Assembly (NCBI GenBank): GCA_963556255.1
Contig: OY744611.1
Coordinates: 6,710,736-6,774,735 of the forward strand
Reading direction: 5' to 3'
Length of the DNA stretch: 64,000 bases
DNA from: Allolobophora icterica
Taxonomy: Eukaryota; Annelida; Clitellata; Crassiclitellata; Lumbricidae
The notes under the pieces: generated by a model
Database searches by the model: none
What the model was told of the DNA's origin: nothing
The model's input: the letters and a program-made list of their open reading frames with translations, nothing else
Shown: positions 10,633-22,799 of the stretch, piece after piece
How positions within the stretch are numbered: the stretch's first letter is position 1
Layout of the letters: the number at the start of each line of letters is the position of its first letter
Position numbers and translations under genes: made by a program

Positions 10633-12650
10633 TCAGTGATCTGACGATGAGGCCTTTACGAAACTTCTCCAAAGTTCTCTATTCTTGATTGTCTCGCCGA
10701 TTCCGGCTAAGTCGGTGCCTTTCTCCCCTAAGTCCTCCTTGATGTTGTCCATCCAGGTCTTCCTCTGCCCCCCTCTACTTCTCTTCCCATCCACATGTCC
10801 GTGTAATGCAGCATTTGGTAGCCTCTTTTCTCCCATCCTGCTTACATGGCCAAACCACCTGAGTCTCCTCTTCCCGATCTTTTCCACTATTGTTTCTTCT
10901 GCTCCCAGCTCTTCTCTTGTTTTCTCATTTCTGATCTTCTCTCTTCTGCTTCTGCCTATGATTCTTCTTAGCCAGCCCATCTCCGCCACCAGCAGTCTTC
11001 GTTCGTCCTCCTTCCTCAAGCACCAGCATTCGGACCCATATAGTAGCACCGGTTCTACCAAAGCATGATATAGCTTCATTTTGACTCTGGTGGTGATATT
11101 TTTTGCCTTCCACATTTTTCCTAATCCTCCAAATGCCGCACACGCCAGGCCAATTCTTCGTTTGATGTCCGCCTCACATCTGCCATCTTCTGTTATCAGT
11201 CCTCCGAGATAGACGAATCCAGTAACCTGTTCCAGTTCCCTGTTCTCTATTCTTATCTGTAGCTTCTCCTGTTGTTTTCCGATCACCATTGTCTTTGTTT
11301 TCTCCGCATTTATTTTAAGTCCCATTCTTCTACTACTTTCCTCCACCCTACTCGTTAGATCTTGGAGCTTTTCCTGGGTGTCCGCCATCAGATCTATGTC
11401 GTCTGCGAACCGGAGGTTGTTTAGTGGTCGTCCGTTTAAGCTTACTCCTTCTTCATCCTCCTTTTCCGCTAGTCTCATCACCATTTCCAGCATCAGATTG
11501 AACAAGTCCGGCGACATTTTGCATCCCTGCCTACTCCTGTTTTGACCACAAACCATTCCGTCAGCTCTCCATCCACTCTCACAGCACTTTCAGACTTGTT
11601 ATATATGTCTTCTATCAGCATCACTAGTTCCTCTGGTATTCCACAGTGTCTCATTGTTCTCCACAGTCCCTCTTGCCATACGCTGTCAAATGCCTGCTTG
11701 TAGTCTATGAAGTTATTGTACAGCAATCTATTCTTTTCGATGTATTTTTCCGATAGTTGTCTTATCACAAATATTTGATCTATTGTGCCTCTCTCCTTTC
11801 TAAATCCCGCCTGTTCTTCACTCATCGCTTCCTCCACGTATCTCTTCAGTCGGTGTTGTAGTACTCCGGTGTATACCTTCCCTGGTATGCTTAACAAGCT
11901 AATTGCTCGGTAGTTGCTACATTCCGTTTTGTCTCCTTTCTTATATATTGGCACAATTATGGCTTTGCACCAGTCTTTAGGGCATTCTCTGCCCTGGTAG
12001 ATTTTGCTGCACAGTCTGTGTAGCATCTCTATCGAGCAACTCCCTCCTGCCTGTAACATTTCTGCTGTGATGTTGTCCTCTCCTGGTGCCTTTTTCCTCT
12101 TCAGGTTCCTGACCGCTGTTTCTACTTCTTCCTCCAGTATGTCCAGCATCTGCTCCTGTCTGTTGCTTTCTGGTAACTCTTCCAGCACCGTTCTGTCCAC
12201 CGGATTCCCACCGTTATATAATTCCTCATAGTGTTGCTTCCATCTTTGCTTGATTTCTGTTTTGTCATCGATTAGTCTCCCTCCTTTATCCCTCACTGTG
12301 GCTAATCTTGCGTTGACTGTTCCACATATTTCTCTTGCCACCTGGAAAAGCTTCCCTGTGTTTAGTGCTCCCGGTGAATTCTCTACCTCCTGGCATTTTT
12401 CCTCTATCCATTCCTCTTTACATCTTGTTGCTCTTCTTCTTATTTCCTTCGTAATTCCTTTGTATCTTCTCATGTTTTCCTCGCTGTGTGTTCTCATCTT
12501 TCTCATGTCTCTTCTTATATCACTTAAGACCAGTACTTCTCTGGTTATCCATGGTTTTTTCTTCGTTCTTTTTGTTCGTCCCAGGACCTGTTGTGCCGTC
12601 TCAGTAAACGCGTTCTTTATCTCTCCCCACATTTCCTCTACCGTGTGGTA
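10633..12650 (-). mobile_element. RTE-like LINE, 5'-truncated, one frameshift
   Basis: Two overlapping minus frames (11493-12650 and 10633-11556) together encode a reverse transcriptase. Upstream frame: KKPWITREVL, then GFRKERGTIDQIFVIRQL and FIDYKQAFDSVW. Downstream frame: CKMSPDLFNL, RFADDIDLMADTQEKL, GFVYLGGLI, then the tail RRLRWFGHVSRMGEKRL and RGGQRKTWMDNIKEDL. This order and the WFGH tail suit the RTE-like group. The frames shift around 11500-11556, so the copy is inactive. The endonuclease is missing. Homology stops near 12650, about 70 bp before a TIR element. Confidence 0.85.
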
Positions 12651-12720
12651 AATGTAAATTATAAATGTACGTGTGTATGTATCTACGTGTGCATTTATGT
12701 ATGTACATACGTCTTTATTA

Positions 12721-13777
12721 TGGACCTGCGAAGCTTCGATATTCGATTCAAAACGAATCGGATGGCAGTATTCGATTCGATTCGAAAATGATGTCATGAT
12801 TCGAAAAAGTTCGAATCATTTTTGCGGAAAAATGATTAGCCCTTGACGCAATTTGTTGTAAACTAGTTGGTTTAATTGTTTACTGCGCGTTGATTGGTTG
12901 TTGAATATCTGCGTGAAACGCAACATGCGACGACAGCAAACTCTCTGAAAAGGGTTTATTATTAAAATGCTATAGGCCTTACTCAGAGCTTCTCATTTGA
13001 AAATAGTAGACGATTTGAAAATCGATCGCGCTGAATTGAGTAGGTAAGCGACGCGAGGTCGACCTCTATAAAGCTTTTGTGTACAGCCTATTTTGTATAG
13101 CTGCACATAATAATTAGTGACTTTACGAATGAAGTCATGCGGCGTGAGGTGTCGACCGTGTTGTTATGGCCAATCATACTGTATGAGCTTAGGACGATCA
13201 CTCAGCAGCCAATAGGTCACGGCACGCATTCACCGCTGCTGCAAGTAAGTAAATAAATGTAATGTAAATTAGACAAATAAAATAATGGTCTGGCTCCAGG
13301 TTCGTCTATCGTCTTGGAGTCTAACTTAAACTCATCGAGCGATGACCGACGGTTCGACGCCTTCGGCTAGGCGAGTGATTAATCATTAACCGCTCGCCCG
13401 TACCTTTGCTAGGCGAGCGACCAAGGAGACCGATCGATCGCTCGCCTCAAATGAGAAGCTCTGTAATATACTCTCCTTAGATTAGATGTATGTACACCAA
13501 AGTGCGGATATGCAATTGGCACAAAGAATATTCTTACTTACTTAATTAAATATTTGTGTTATTTTTAATTCTGTTAATATAGAGCTTAATGTATAGTTTA
13601 ATTGATTTTAAACTGCAAAAAGTTATTGAAACTGTGGAACGCCTTTGCAATCAAGCTTCATTTATATGAAACTGGTACCCGCTGATTCGATTCGAGATTC
13701 GATTCGAATTCGAACCTTTACCCCCGATTCGATTCGAGATTCGATTCGACTGAAAATTTGGGATTCGCAGGTCCCTA
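12721..13777. mobile_element. hAT-like TIR element, TTCGATTCGA-rich ends
   Basis: The ends GGACCTGCGAA and TTCGCAGGTCC are inverted repeats. Inside each end are several 'ttcgattcgattcgaa' and related palindromic words. No transposase frame is visible. The candidate 8-bp target duplication is imperfect (ctttatta / ctataata, 6 of 8), so the superfamily call is tentative. Confidence 0.6.
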
Positions 13778-13924
13778 CTATAATATATAATTTCTTAAAA
13801 TTCACAACATACTTATGAACAGATAACTTTGGAGAATTGTAAGCAACCTCTAAAGACCTGACAAATGTTTAGTAATGACGATACATCTTGAGCACTTAAG
13901 TTAAATCCTATGCAACCTACAACA

Positions 13925-14402
13925 TGTTTATGTTAGACTGACAATGTCTACACTTCCCTTCATGCACTTACATACATGTCTTTATTATTATAGTGCAAAT
14001 AAATTTACCGTGAAGGACCACAGGGCACCAAATATTATGGATCCATATAAAGTGTATAACTCTTCAGTTCAGCCTATGAATATTGGACAACAACAGAGGT
14101 TAAGTGTTAATCGAGTTGAGGCAAAGACCACTTATGAATAATCTCGTTGCGCATTGACTATACGCGGCCTCGATATTGTGCACTTGACACAAATTACAAA
14201 TTGCTTAGATACGAGCTCAGAATAGCCTATAGACTGGCAAGGAGTAGAATAGAGCCCAGAATAAAGTATTGTGATAAGGCAACATTCCATATAGAGGCAC
14301 AGCGCTGATGATGATAACGATGTGCGGTGTTGGTGTTGGTGGTGATGTGCCTTATCATCATGTAGCGGCATGGCTGTGTTACGGCGCCATATAAATTGTC
14401 AC

Positions 14403-14460
<58 letters not shown>

Positions 14461-15060
14461 TAACCGGTAATCTTTAAATAAGCGTACACAAATACTCGAA
14501 CATTTTATTGCAAGAAGCAGCTGAAAACGCCTTTTTCAGATTAACCAATTTAAGCGGCGTTTCTTGCGACCTGTTTAAGGTCCTTTGAACGATTCATAAA
14601 ACACAAATGTAGTCCTGTGTACAAACAACATTCATGATGCTGGTATTTATTTCATTTAGGCTTGAAGTGACAGCATCGAGTATCTTGCGCTTTTTTCCAG
14701 TGAAATTCGAATTGAAGTATTCATGTATTGAACGGGATTGTAAGGATTGAATTTCCATGGCGATTGACCTATAAAATACGTGAATAGAAATTCCTTCCAA
14801 TATTAATTAAATCAGAACACGAACAAGATAATGAATGCCTGAATTCCTGAATGAATTCATAAATGATTTAGTCGGTTAGTCATTCATTTCGATATAATGC
14901 ACATAGCAAGCGCACAAATATATTTAAATGAAATTATACAGCAGTGCAACTTACTTTCGTAAATGAAATTGATATAAATTTTCTAACTTACATGTAGAGG
15001 TTCGAAGGGAGTCTCTTTCGGTATCAACTAAACCAGTTAATTAACAGTTGACTTCGTGTT
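13925..15060. repeat. Dispersed repeat A, copy 1
   Basis: Shares ordered segments with 18040-19340 and 23190-24550: a 'tgtctttat' start, 'ccacaggacat'-type word, a GAT/GGT-rich patch, 'gtgacag', 'gaattgaatttc', then 'gaaattatacagcagtgcaa' and 'gaaattgatata'. No coding capacity. Boundaries are approximate. A (TTA)n tract at 14402-14460 is embedded. Confidence 0.6.
14402..14460. repeat. (TTA)n microsatellite
   Basis: About 20 uninterrupted att/tta triplets. Confidence 0.95.
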
Positions 15061-15399
15061 CAGAATTCCGTTGCGTCGATGATGAGAAACGACGAAGAAC
15101 GATTAAATCAGAAGTCAATCGTCGATTGTAGAATATCCCCCGATCTACTACAATGTCATATGGACAGACGAATAACCTCTCGTCAGTTGATGATTGACGC
15201 CATACCAAGAAACAGGTTAAGTGGTGTGTACTCTGCAGAGACACGACTACTTATAAATAAACAGCTGTTATCGCCAATGGCCCCATGCTTTGGCTTATAT
15301 GGTGACCAGAGCACAAGTTGATTTGATACTAATGGTACGCAGCCTATAGAAGTGCGCTTGACATGAAACACATTGGCCATTGATACGAACCCTGGCAAA

Positions 15400-15770
15400 T
15401 TATCGTGAAAACGACAAAAAGCTTGTCACAGATGAATTCCGCTGATGATGATGCTGCGGCTGATAATGGTGGTGATGATAATTTTGTGCATTGGACCCGA
15501 ATTCTTTAAATAATCGCTCCCAGAAAACCCGAAATTTAATTGTTGAGAAACGGTTCCAGAAACACATTAGCCGACTTAAGCAGCGCCTCTGTCTATCTGT
15601 TAGCCAGCGTAAGATCCTTTAAAACGTTCATAAGAACCTAGTGAAGTCGGCTTGTCAATAAACAATCAGTTTGGTTGAAAGTCCACAACCTATAACTTAC
15701 TGTGCTAAAATTATAGAGCAGTACAGCATGATCCGTCGTTCATTCAAAACAAAGTCGATAGGGGAGGGAG
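15400..15770. repeat. Dispersed repeat A, partial copy 2
   Basis: Contains the 'gctgatgatgatg' patch, then 'gtgcattggacccgaattct', 'gagaaacggttccagaaac', 'cgacttaagcagcgcctct' and 'gatcctttaaaacgttcata', in the same order as in copy 3 at 18320-18610. Both outer parts are missing or diverged. Confidence 0.55.
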
Positions 15771-15814
15771 AGGAATTCTCCGCCGGCAGATTTTACGAAG
15801 ATTAGTGCTAATAC

Positions 15815-16050
15815 GTAATTGGCTCGCAGGCTGTGCATCGGCTTATCTCAAAGCGTTGTCTCCTGGTCTCCTCATCCATTCCTGGCCGTCAATCCCTTCG
15901 TTCTGCTAAACGTCGTAACCTGCTTGCCTCAACGGTCCGAAGTCACTCAGTGCAGCATAGAAGTCTCGTTTTGGTTGATCAAACTTCCTGTTATATTTTA
16001 CCTAGCAACCTCGACATAACTCTTAACGCAGTTCCTCTAACACAGGCGAC
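15815..16050 (+). mobile_element. Possible LINE C-terminal remnant
   Basis: The plus frame GRQSLRSAKRRNLLASTVRS followed by LVDQTSCYILPSNLD resembles the end of CR1/L2-type ORF2 proteins (RSLRSS..NLLV...WN.LP). A related, more decayed segment sits at 24560-24720 ('cgtaggctgtg', 'cccttcgttctgc'). Confidence 0.35.
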
Positions 16051-16126
16051 GCATACGTAGCATACAAACGGTCCGCATATCTTTCATACAAAATATGCTG
16101 CATACAATGACGATCGCCCTACTCAC

Positions 16127-16128
16127 AG

Positions 16129-16167
<39 letters not shown>

Positions 16168-17104
16168 TCATTTATTGAAGCAGTTTGAAAACAAGCCAGT
16201 AAAACATAACAGTATCAGCATTTGCAACAAAAGGAGACCCAGAAGGGATAAAAAAATCCCGCTATGTAGGGCCACCTAAGGTTCAATACTATCACAATAA
16301 ATGTCACTATAATAGTCTTTCAATCAATATTCTAATCAATTGCTTCGATCAAGAAAAAAAGAAGTGAACAAGATAAATCTAAATTAAAACTTAATTAAAT
16401 GGTATGTGTGGAATCCAAAACAAAATTAGTGCAATTGCAGCAAACGGTTAACATTATACAATTATTAAGTGCATTAGATATGACACAAGTGCACACAAAC
16501 AAATGGTGAAAAACACGAAAAAACACGAATATCACGAAGAACAAATTAAGGAATCGAATACTAAGATAAGCAAAAAATAAATGATAATCACAAGTCTGTG
16601 CAAGAAAACTCAATGATAAAAATTTTAAGCACAACAAAACTAAATGAGCTATGACTCCAGTAGGAGTGCTCGCAAAGATTTTTTGAACAAGTACAAGTTA
16701 GGCAGTTTACGAGTGCTATATGATAGACTGTCCCATGCAGCAAGGCCAGCGCATTTAATCGAGAAAATCCATGAGATGGTCCGAGCAAATCCTGCTCGAT
16801 AATCACCTCTTGTTCTGGTGTGATGAGAATGTGAGTCAGACACACTAGGAAAATAATCTTTAAAGGCAGGTGGTAGTAAATTATTGGCAAAGCGAAACAT
16901 AAATTCACATATCTGTAATTTATTAATCTGGTCAATTTGTAAAATACGAAGATCTTGAAATATCTGTCCTGTGTGAGAGTTGTAGGGACTACCGGCGATA
17001 ACACGGACTGCCCTCTTCTGTAGTAAATACAATCTCTTTAGCCTGGTTTGGTAATTGGAGGCCCATACGATATTGCAATAGGCTAAATACAAATTTATAT
17101 GCAA
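16127..17104 (-). mobile_element. Non-LTR retrotransposon 3' end with (TGATT)n tail
   Basis: The frame at 16649-17104 encodes LAYCNIVWASNYQTRLKRLY, LLQKRAVRVIAGSPYNSHTG and AGLAAWDSLSYSTRKLPN. This is the C-terminal region found after the RT domain of non-LTR elements (YCN..W...., LQKRAVR.I). The 3' terminus is a (TGATT/AATCA) repeat at 16127-16165. It is a different family from the CR1-like copies. Only about 150 codons remain. Confidence 0.75.
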
Positions 17105-17528
17105 TGATCTTGCGTATACAATCAGTGCAAATCATTATGTAGGATTAGATTGAGATTAGACTGATTACCTATACTACAGTCAAATGCCAAAGCAGCCGTT
17201 CGGATTTTAGAAAAGAAACAAGAGACTCTGCCTATATGATATGCTTTTACTAACTGTAATAGCAGGACCTGTATAGAGAGTTCAATTGATGCCAATCGGT
17301 CAATCGGTGGAATTAATGGTATGACGCAGCTGTGACTCTTGTTATTACTCTCTCTTTCCTTCCTTCTGACTCGCTTGTAGTACTGTATTGTAGTCATTGC
17401 AATCCGGTTGACGTTTTAAATTCGTTAGTTTCGGTCTGTTCTCTACTGAGTTTTGGAATTGTGCTTCTCCATTGGCTATAATTCAAGTGCTTTACTCATC
17501 GGACTTTGTATATATTTTTTAATATTAC
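17105..17528. other. Short non-coding gap
   Basis: No gene or repeat recognised. The minus-strand open frame 17122-17397 has no known domain. Confidence 0.4.
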
Positions 17529-17536
17529 GATATAAT

Positions 17537-17733
17537 CGAGGGTATACGCGGGTATACAGAGTGTACTCACCTCCAGAGACCGTATACTCACCTCACATAA
17601 TATTTATATTTATTTATATTAAAATACTATAGCGTATACTCACAAAATACTGTAGCGTATACTCACCTCTCATTTGTTTAGGAAAACTAACCGCTAGCGT
17701 GTACTCACCTCTAATTTTACCACTACAGTCCTG
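17537..17733. mobile_element. hAT-type MITE lacking one terminal repeat
   Basis: An exact 8-bp duplication 'gatataat' flanks it (17529-17536 and 17734-17741). The right end reads ACTACAGTCCTG, matching the end of the 55734-56088 element. The left end begins directly with CGAGGGTATACGCGGG and lacks the expected inverted terminal dozen bases. The interior has the same 'gtatactcacctc' words. Confidence 0.75.
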
Positions 17734-18360
17734 GATATAATGACGATCAGGTAACTATGCAGGATTCAACGTATGTTCTCAGAATGAACCGCCATTACTA
17801 ATCAGTTGTCAGACATTTGAAGGTATACGCTTAAAATACTACAATAAAAATAAAACTAGAAGCTGGATCAACGATGGCAATTATAACTAAGACTTGAAGT
17901 GGAATCAACGGTGAAAACATAACGGTTGAAACTCGATACACGTGGGGGCTAATCTTCTGGGGGCGAAACTTTCGGTGGGCGACATTTGGAAGCGAAACTT
18001 CCGGGGGGCGGGGGAAGTTCTGTATTCGGTTTAAATAATGTTTACATGTGTTCATGTGTCTTTATAATTGAAGAGCAAATAGTCAATAAAACTGCTTCTT
18101 CCTCGAGTAGGCTGAAATGCAAATAACTTTATCGTGAAGGATGTTTGCGTTAAGTCCACAGGACATAAAAATTATGGGTCCATTTCAATTTTATTAGCGT
18201 TCAGTTAACCCTAAGAGACCTTCTACACACGGCCTAAATTCGAGCCCCCATTAGAGACGGCTGGCAAAGTATTGCGGAAATGACAACGCCACATCCACAT
18301 AAGCTTACAGATACACGCCGCTGATAATGATGATGACGATGTTGTTGATGATTGTGGATT

Positions 18361-18382
18361 GATGGTGATGATGATGATGATA

Positions 18383-18436
<54 letters not shown>
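18361..18436. repeat. (GAT)n microsatellite inside repeat A
   Basis: About 25 GAT/GGT/GAA-type triplets, mostly pure GAT. It occupies the same internal position as shorter GAT patches in the other copies of repeat A. Confidence 0.9.
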
Positions 18437-18874
18437 TGCATTTGACCCGTATTCTTGAAATAATCTTGTACCGAATACTAGAAGTACAATAGTGAGAAGC
18501 AGCTCAAGAAACAGTTTATTTTCAGCTTGGCCAACTTAAACAGCGACTCTTTCGATCTGTTAGAAAGCCAATATATACGTATACATGCAAGATCCTTTCA
18601 AAGGTTTTCATGATCCAAATAGAAACATATATGCATACAACGTATTACAAAATCCAGGTATTTGTTTCACTTGAGATTTAAAAGTGACAGTATTAGGCTA
18701 TAAAGAGATCACTTAAGTTCGAAATGAGATTTAAATTCGTTTATATATTCAGTGAGCGGATTAATGATTGATTGGATAAATGATTGTTTGAATTAATAAC
18801 TGTTAGCAGTCAATCAGTCAGTTTGTTGGTTCGTTAGAATTTACATAGCAAACGTACACAATGTCATAGCCTAC

Positions 18875-19294
18875 ACGTTATTAATACGCTGAAATTGTAA
18901 GGCAGTGCCACGTCATTAATACGCTGAAATTGTAAGGCAGTGCCACGTCATTAATACGCTGAAATTGTAAGGCAGTGCCACGTCATTAATACGCTGAAAT
19001 TGTAAGGCAGTGCCACGTCATTAATACGCTGAAATTGTAAGGCAGTGCCACGTCATTAATACGCTGAAATTGTAAGGCAGTGCCACGTCATTAATACGCT
19101 GAAATTGTAAGGCAGTGCCACGTCATTAATACGCTGAAATTGTAAGGCAGTGCCACGTCATTAATACGCTGAAATTGTAAGGCAGTGCCACGTTATTAAT
19201 ACGCTGAAATTGTAAGGCAGTGCCACGTCATTAATACGCTGAAATTGTAAGGCAGTGCCACTTTATTAAAACGCTGAAATTTTAAGACAGTGCA
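18875..19294. repeat. 12-unit, 35-bp minisatellite
   Basis: The unit starts 'acgtcattaatacgctgaaa' and ends 'aaggcagtgcc'. Twelve units fit exactly 35 bp each. Units 2 to 11 are nearly identical and the last is diverged. The segment is present once in repeat A copies 1 and 5 ('tgaaattatacagcagtgca' near 14930-14955 and 24370-24393). Confidence 0.95.
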
Positions 19295-19340
19295 ACATGC
19301 TGACGTGTATAAAATTGATATTTGGTTGCAAAGTTACAGG

Positions 19341-20696
19341 TAAGGTCACGAATTAAATAAGTAGTTCCCAGCGTTTAATGTTCTTTGATGGTCTCCAAAC
19401 CGTTGAAGTCGTCCCCCTCCTTTATTTCATGCTTGCAACTGGCATCACTCGGGTATGGGAGGGACTGTATTAGATCAATGGTTTCTCCTAAAGTACTGTT
19501 CTTAGACGTATTATATTGGTGTAAAGTTGTGATTTTGGGGAGGAAGGACTTCAAAAGCATAGTTCTTTTGCACTCGGTCATTTATCATCCATCATAGTGA
19601 TGCATTTGCGGGTGATCTCCGAACATCGACATCGCTTATTCATTCAACTTCTCTACTGTCTTAAAATAGGTCTACATGTAAGTTTATCATCAGAGTAGCA
19701 TGTCTAAAACTGTCTCAGCATAAGCTAAAGAGAAGTTATCTGCTGTGTTACTCTCAGTGCTCTTCTGTTTGGCATTTCTGTTTCCATACAAGATAATATT
19801 ATGCTTTTTCTGACCAGTGCCCCAAGTTTATGACCTTTGTTTTATTCTGGATTGCAGGTTGTCACTGGAAATGGTAGCATTAGCCAACAGAGTTCTACTA
19901 ACTTAACCTGACGCAACTCCGACCTATTCGCCGCGCTGTAGCTCACGATGCTGGCCGTAGTTCTGCCCTTTCACTCATCCACCTTCAATATTGTGATATG
20001 TAACCCGAAAACTAAAACAACTCATTATGCTAGGCAGCGAATTGCAAAGCTATGCACCAGCCACTAAAATACTGGGGAGCCCAGCATTGGTTTTGATCAA
20101 GGCACAGGAAAAGATAACTTCGATACCGTTACGCGGCCTGCTTCCTATTCAGCAAAAACAGTTTTATCTGTGTTTCGCTTTTTGCATGTCACACGAATTG
20201 AATTTATAAAGACAGCGGTCTGCAAAATGTGTGCAAGGCAAGTCCCTTTAATACATTCTGAAGCCAGTCAGTCAGTCAGGAAGAGAGGGAGGAAGTGATT
20301 TAATCGCGAATGGACATTTTAATGGCAAACGGAGATGAATGCCTTAGTAACTGTTGGAAACACACATTTGTGGCTATCGAGTGGCCAGGCCGAGCATTCA
20401 AACATTCTACAGGGCTCAGCAGCACGGGTCCGGTCTCTGGCCAGTAAATGCATCTGCCCATCTGTCCAAAGACAAATTTACAAGCCTCAGCATTCTTCTT
20501 AGATCCACATCGAGTATCTCCTCCTTCTTACCTTTCCGTGCAAGGAAGGCCTATCTGACTGATTCAGGTAGCCAAGATGGTCGCTTCAAAATGCTTATCT
20601 ATATAAAGATTGATTTTTATATTAGTTCGTTCCGAATCGGGAAGCCATGTAGTAATTATGTAGTTTTACTAAATGTTCAAGGAACAAAAGATTTTA
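19341..20696. other. Mostly unrecognised, with a small LINE fragment
   Basis: No gene supported. At 19885-19990 the plus strand encodes LTQLRPIRRAVAHDAGRSSA followed by LIHLQYCDM, resembling the LRPIRR....A..LVHA...SRLDYCN segment of CR1-like ORF2. Overlapping frames on both strands at 19375-19597 are not recognisable. Confidence 0.4.
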
Positions 20697-20985
20697 AATT
20701 TTTATATTTTGAAATTCGAAAGATAACACTGGAGAGAAACCATTTAGTTGTACAAATATAATATTAATATAAATATTATATTAACAATACATTTTACTCA
20801 TTATAATATGATAGTATCATATTATTATAATTGATTATATCATTATATAATATAATAGTAAATAATATCAATACTAAAATTTAATGTTCAAGGAACAAAA
20901 CATTTTGAAATTTGATATTTTTAAATTTGAAAGATAACACTGGAGAGAAGCCATTTAGTTGTACCAGTATTATATGTGTACAATG
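20697..20985. repeat. Direct duplication in AT-rich DNA
   Basis: A segment with 'atgttcaaggaacaaaa' and 'gataacactggagagaa', ending 'catttagttgtac', occurs near 20670-20755 and again at 20883-20970, each followed by ataatatgatatta-type palindromic AT sequence. Confidence 0.7.
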
Positions 20986-21060
20986 TACATATTCTACGTT
21001 AACAGTAGATTATACTCATTATAATATGATATTATCATATATTATAATTGTATAATATAG

Positions 21061-21228
21061 TATATTAATAATCGTCCGTTCAGCCAGTTATAGTCTCTTG
21101 GGTGCCCCAGATAGCAGGACTCGTCCCTTTGTGGTCTACTTTTATGACACTCAACTTGTTAATTTACCTGCTTGTAACTAATGTTTTGTAAGTGTTTTGA
21201 TTGTTGTGTACTAATAAACGGATTGATT
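21061..21228 (+). mobile_element. LINE 3' tail
   Basis: Ends 'ctaataaacggattgattga', a typical 3' end of a LINE with a TTGA repeat tail. The short upstream part lacks coding sequence. Confidence 0.35.
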
Positions 21229-22799
21229 GATAGAATGATTATATCATAAAGGCCTAATACTAAATAATATCATTATATATTATAATGGTTCACATAACAT
21301 TATAATGCCAACAACAAGTCAAAACAATTGTTATTTTGTAAACATTTCTCTGGAAGGAAACAAATCCTGGGAGGGGAAAATCCCCCCCCCCCAGCAGTGC
21401 CTAGATTAAACACTGCTCCGCATTACGAGGCGAACGCATTAGTAACTAGGCCAAACAAAAACACCAAACATAATAAGCACACATTAATGGCCAAACTCCA
21501 AATCATGGCCAAAACGTCAAACAAATTACTTGTAAGAAGTATAATAGTTTATTTCCAACTAGATATATGCAGTTTGCGTGACTAAATATTATGCCATTCC
21601 TGTGAAACTATGAAAAAAAACTGTGACAAACTCACTGCGCCAGTTGTAGGAATTTTCTATCTTCGTCCAATCTAAGGAGAGGCTGAAGTCGCTGCTTTTC
21701 GGCTTTTATGAACAAAAACTGAATAAACTGCAGAACCTGAGTAACAGTCAAGCGTCTATTCACTGTCAACTATATAACTATAGAGACACCGAATTATCGC
21801 ACTGTTGCCGCTTTTTTCATCAACTCCTTCGGTGCAAGTTTCTGATCCTCGTCGTAAAATATATTATATTCATCCGAGTGATCAAATGCATCAGTTCAGC
21901 TAACGTGCATTTAGGCCTATATCTAATAACCACACTCATAACGGATATTGCAGATCCTATTCAGATCATTTTTGGTAACTAATCTCAGCACAAAATGCCG
22001 TGCACTCCAAAGCGCCTAAATACAGGCCTTAAGGGCTTAGCTGATAATTACGGGTAGGCCTAACATACATGTACAGTAATTCGACACAACTACTGTCACA
22101 ATGACCTCGAGGATAATTTATGTAAAGCTTCAAATTGCAAGTAACGGGGTAGGAAGTACTCTTCATCCTTGTTAAGTACATGCATCTGTCATCAATATTA
22201 GTGAGATTATTCTCTTGCTAAACAGTGGTAGCGGGAGGTCAATCGGTTCATTTCTATAGCTCCAGCATCAGCATAGGCTAACCGTAACATATCATTGCGT
22301 AACATAACAAAAGTTTAAGTGGTTAAGAAGACTTACAATCTATAAAAATTAATCGATAACGCTTAATTGAAATTTTTTTAACTTTGTCTTAAACTGCTCA
22401 AATGTAGCATAAGTACTTGTAAATGTCAAAGTAGACGTCTTTCTTCTATAGCGACCGTTTTGTCTCGTTTTTAAATGAATTGTTCGGGTGAGATCCTTCT
22501 CCACCGTTTCCCGTTTTACTGTGCGCCACGTCATAAAAGGTCCTCGTAAGGGTAGATAACTTGAAGAAGATCAATGTGACTGTTAGATGTTTTGTAAAGT
22601 ACAGCTGAACTTTCTCATCTTCAGACGAGAAAGAGCAATGACGTTCAGGGTTAGATGGTCAAGTGTTCACTCAATCAGTTGCTCAGAACTGACCCAGAGT
22701 GGACACAGAACGAAACAGGTACCAAAGCCGAACAAGTTTTAGTTGATCTAGAAGGTCTTTTAGCCTATTAGACGTCGTCTTTCCAAGCATTTACCTAGC
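21229..22799. other. Non-coding stretch, nothing recognised
   Basis: AT-rich with scattered 'taggcctat' words and no domain-bearing frame. No splice-bounded exon that I can support. Confidence 0.5.

Larger units (their letters stand above)
18040..19340. repeat. Dispersed repeat A, copy 3
   Basis: The longest clear copy, with the segments in order: 'tgtctttataattgaag', 'gtccacaggacataaaaatt', GAT tract, 'gtgcatttgacccg', 'gagaagcagctcaagaaac', 'gatcctttcaaagg', 'acttgagatttaaaagtgac', minisatellite, 'aaaattgatat'. No open frame of note. Confidence 0.65.

Noticed and set aside
12004..12651. Plus-strand membrane-like frames
   Set aside because: Antisense shadows of the RTE-like reverse transcriptase on the minus strand.
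18875..19294. CRISPR-like array
   Set aside because: Units are contiguous 35-bp repeats without unique spacers in a eukaryotic repeat: a minisatellite.
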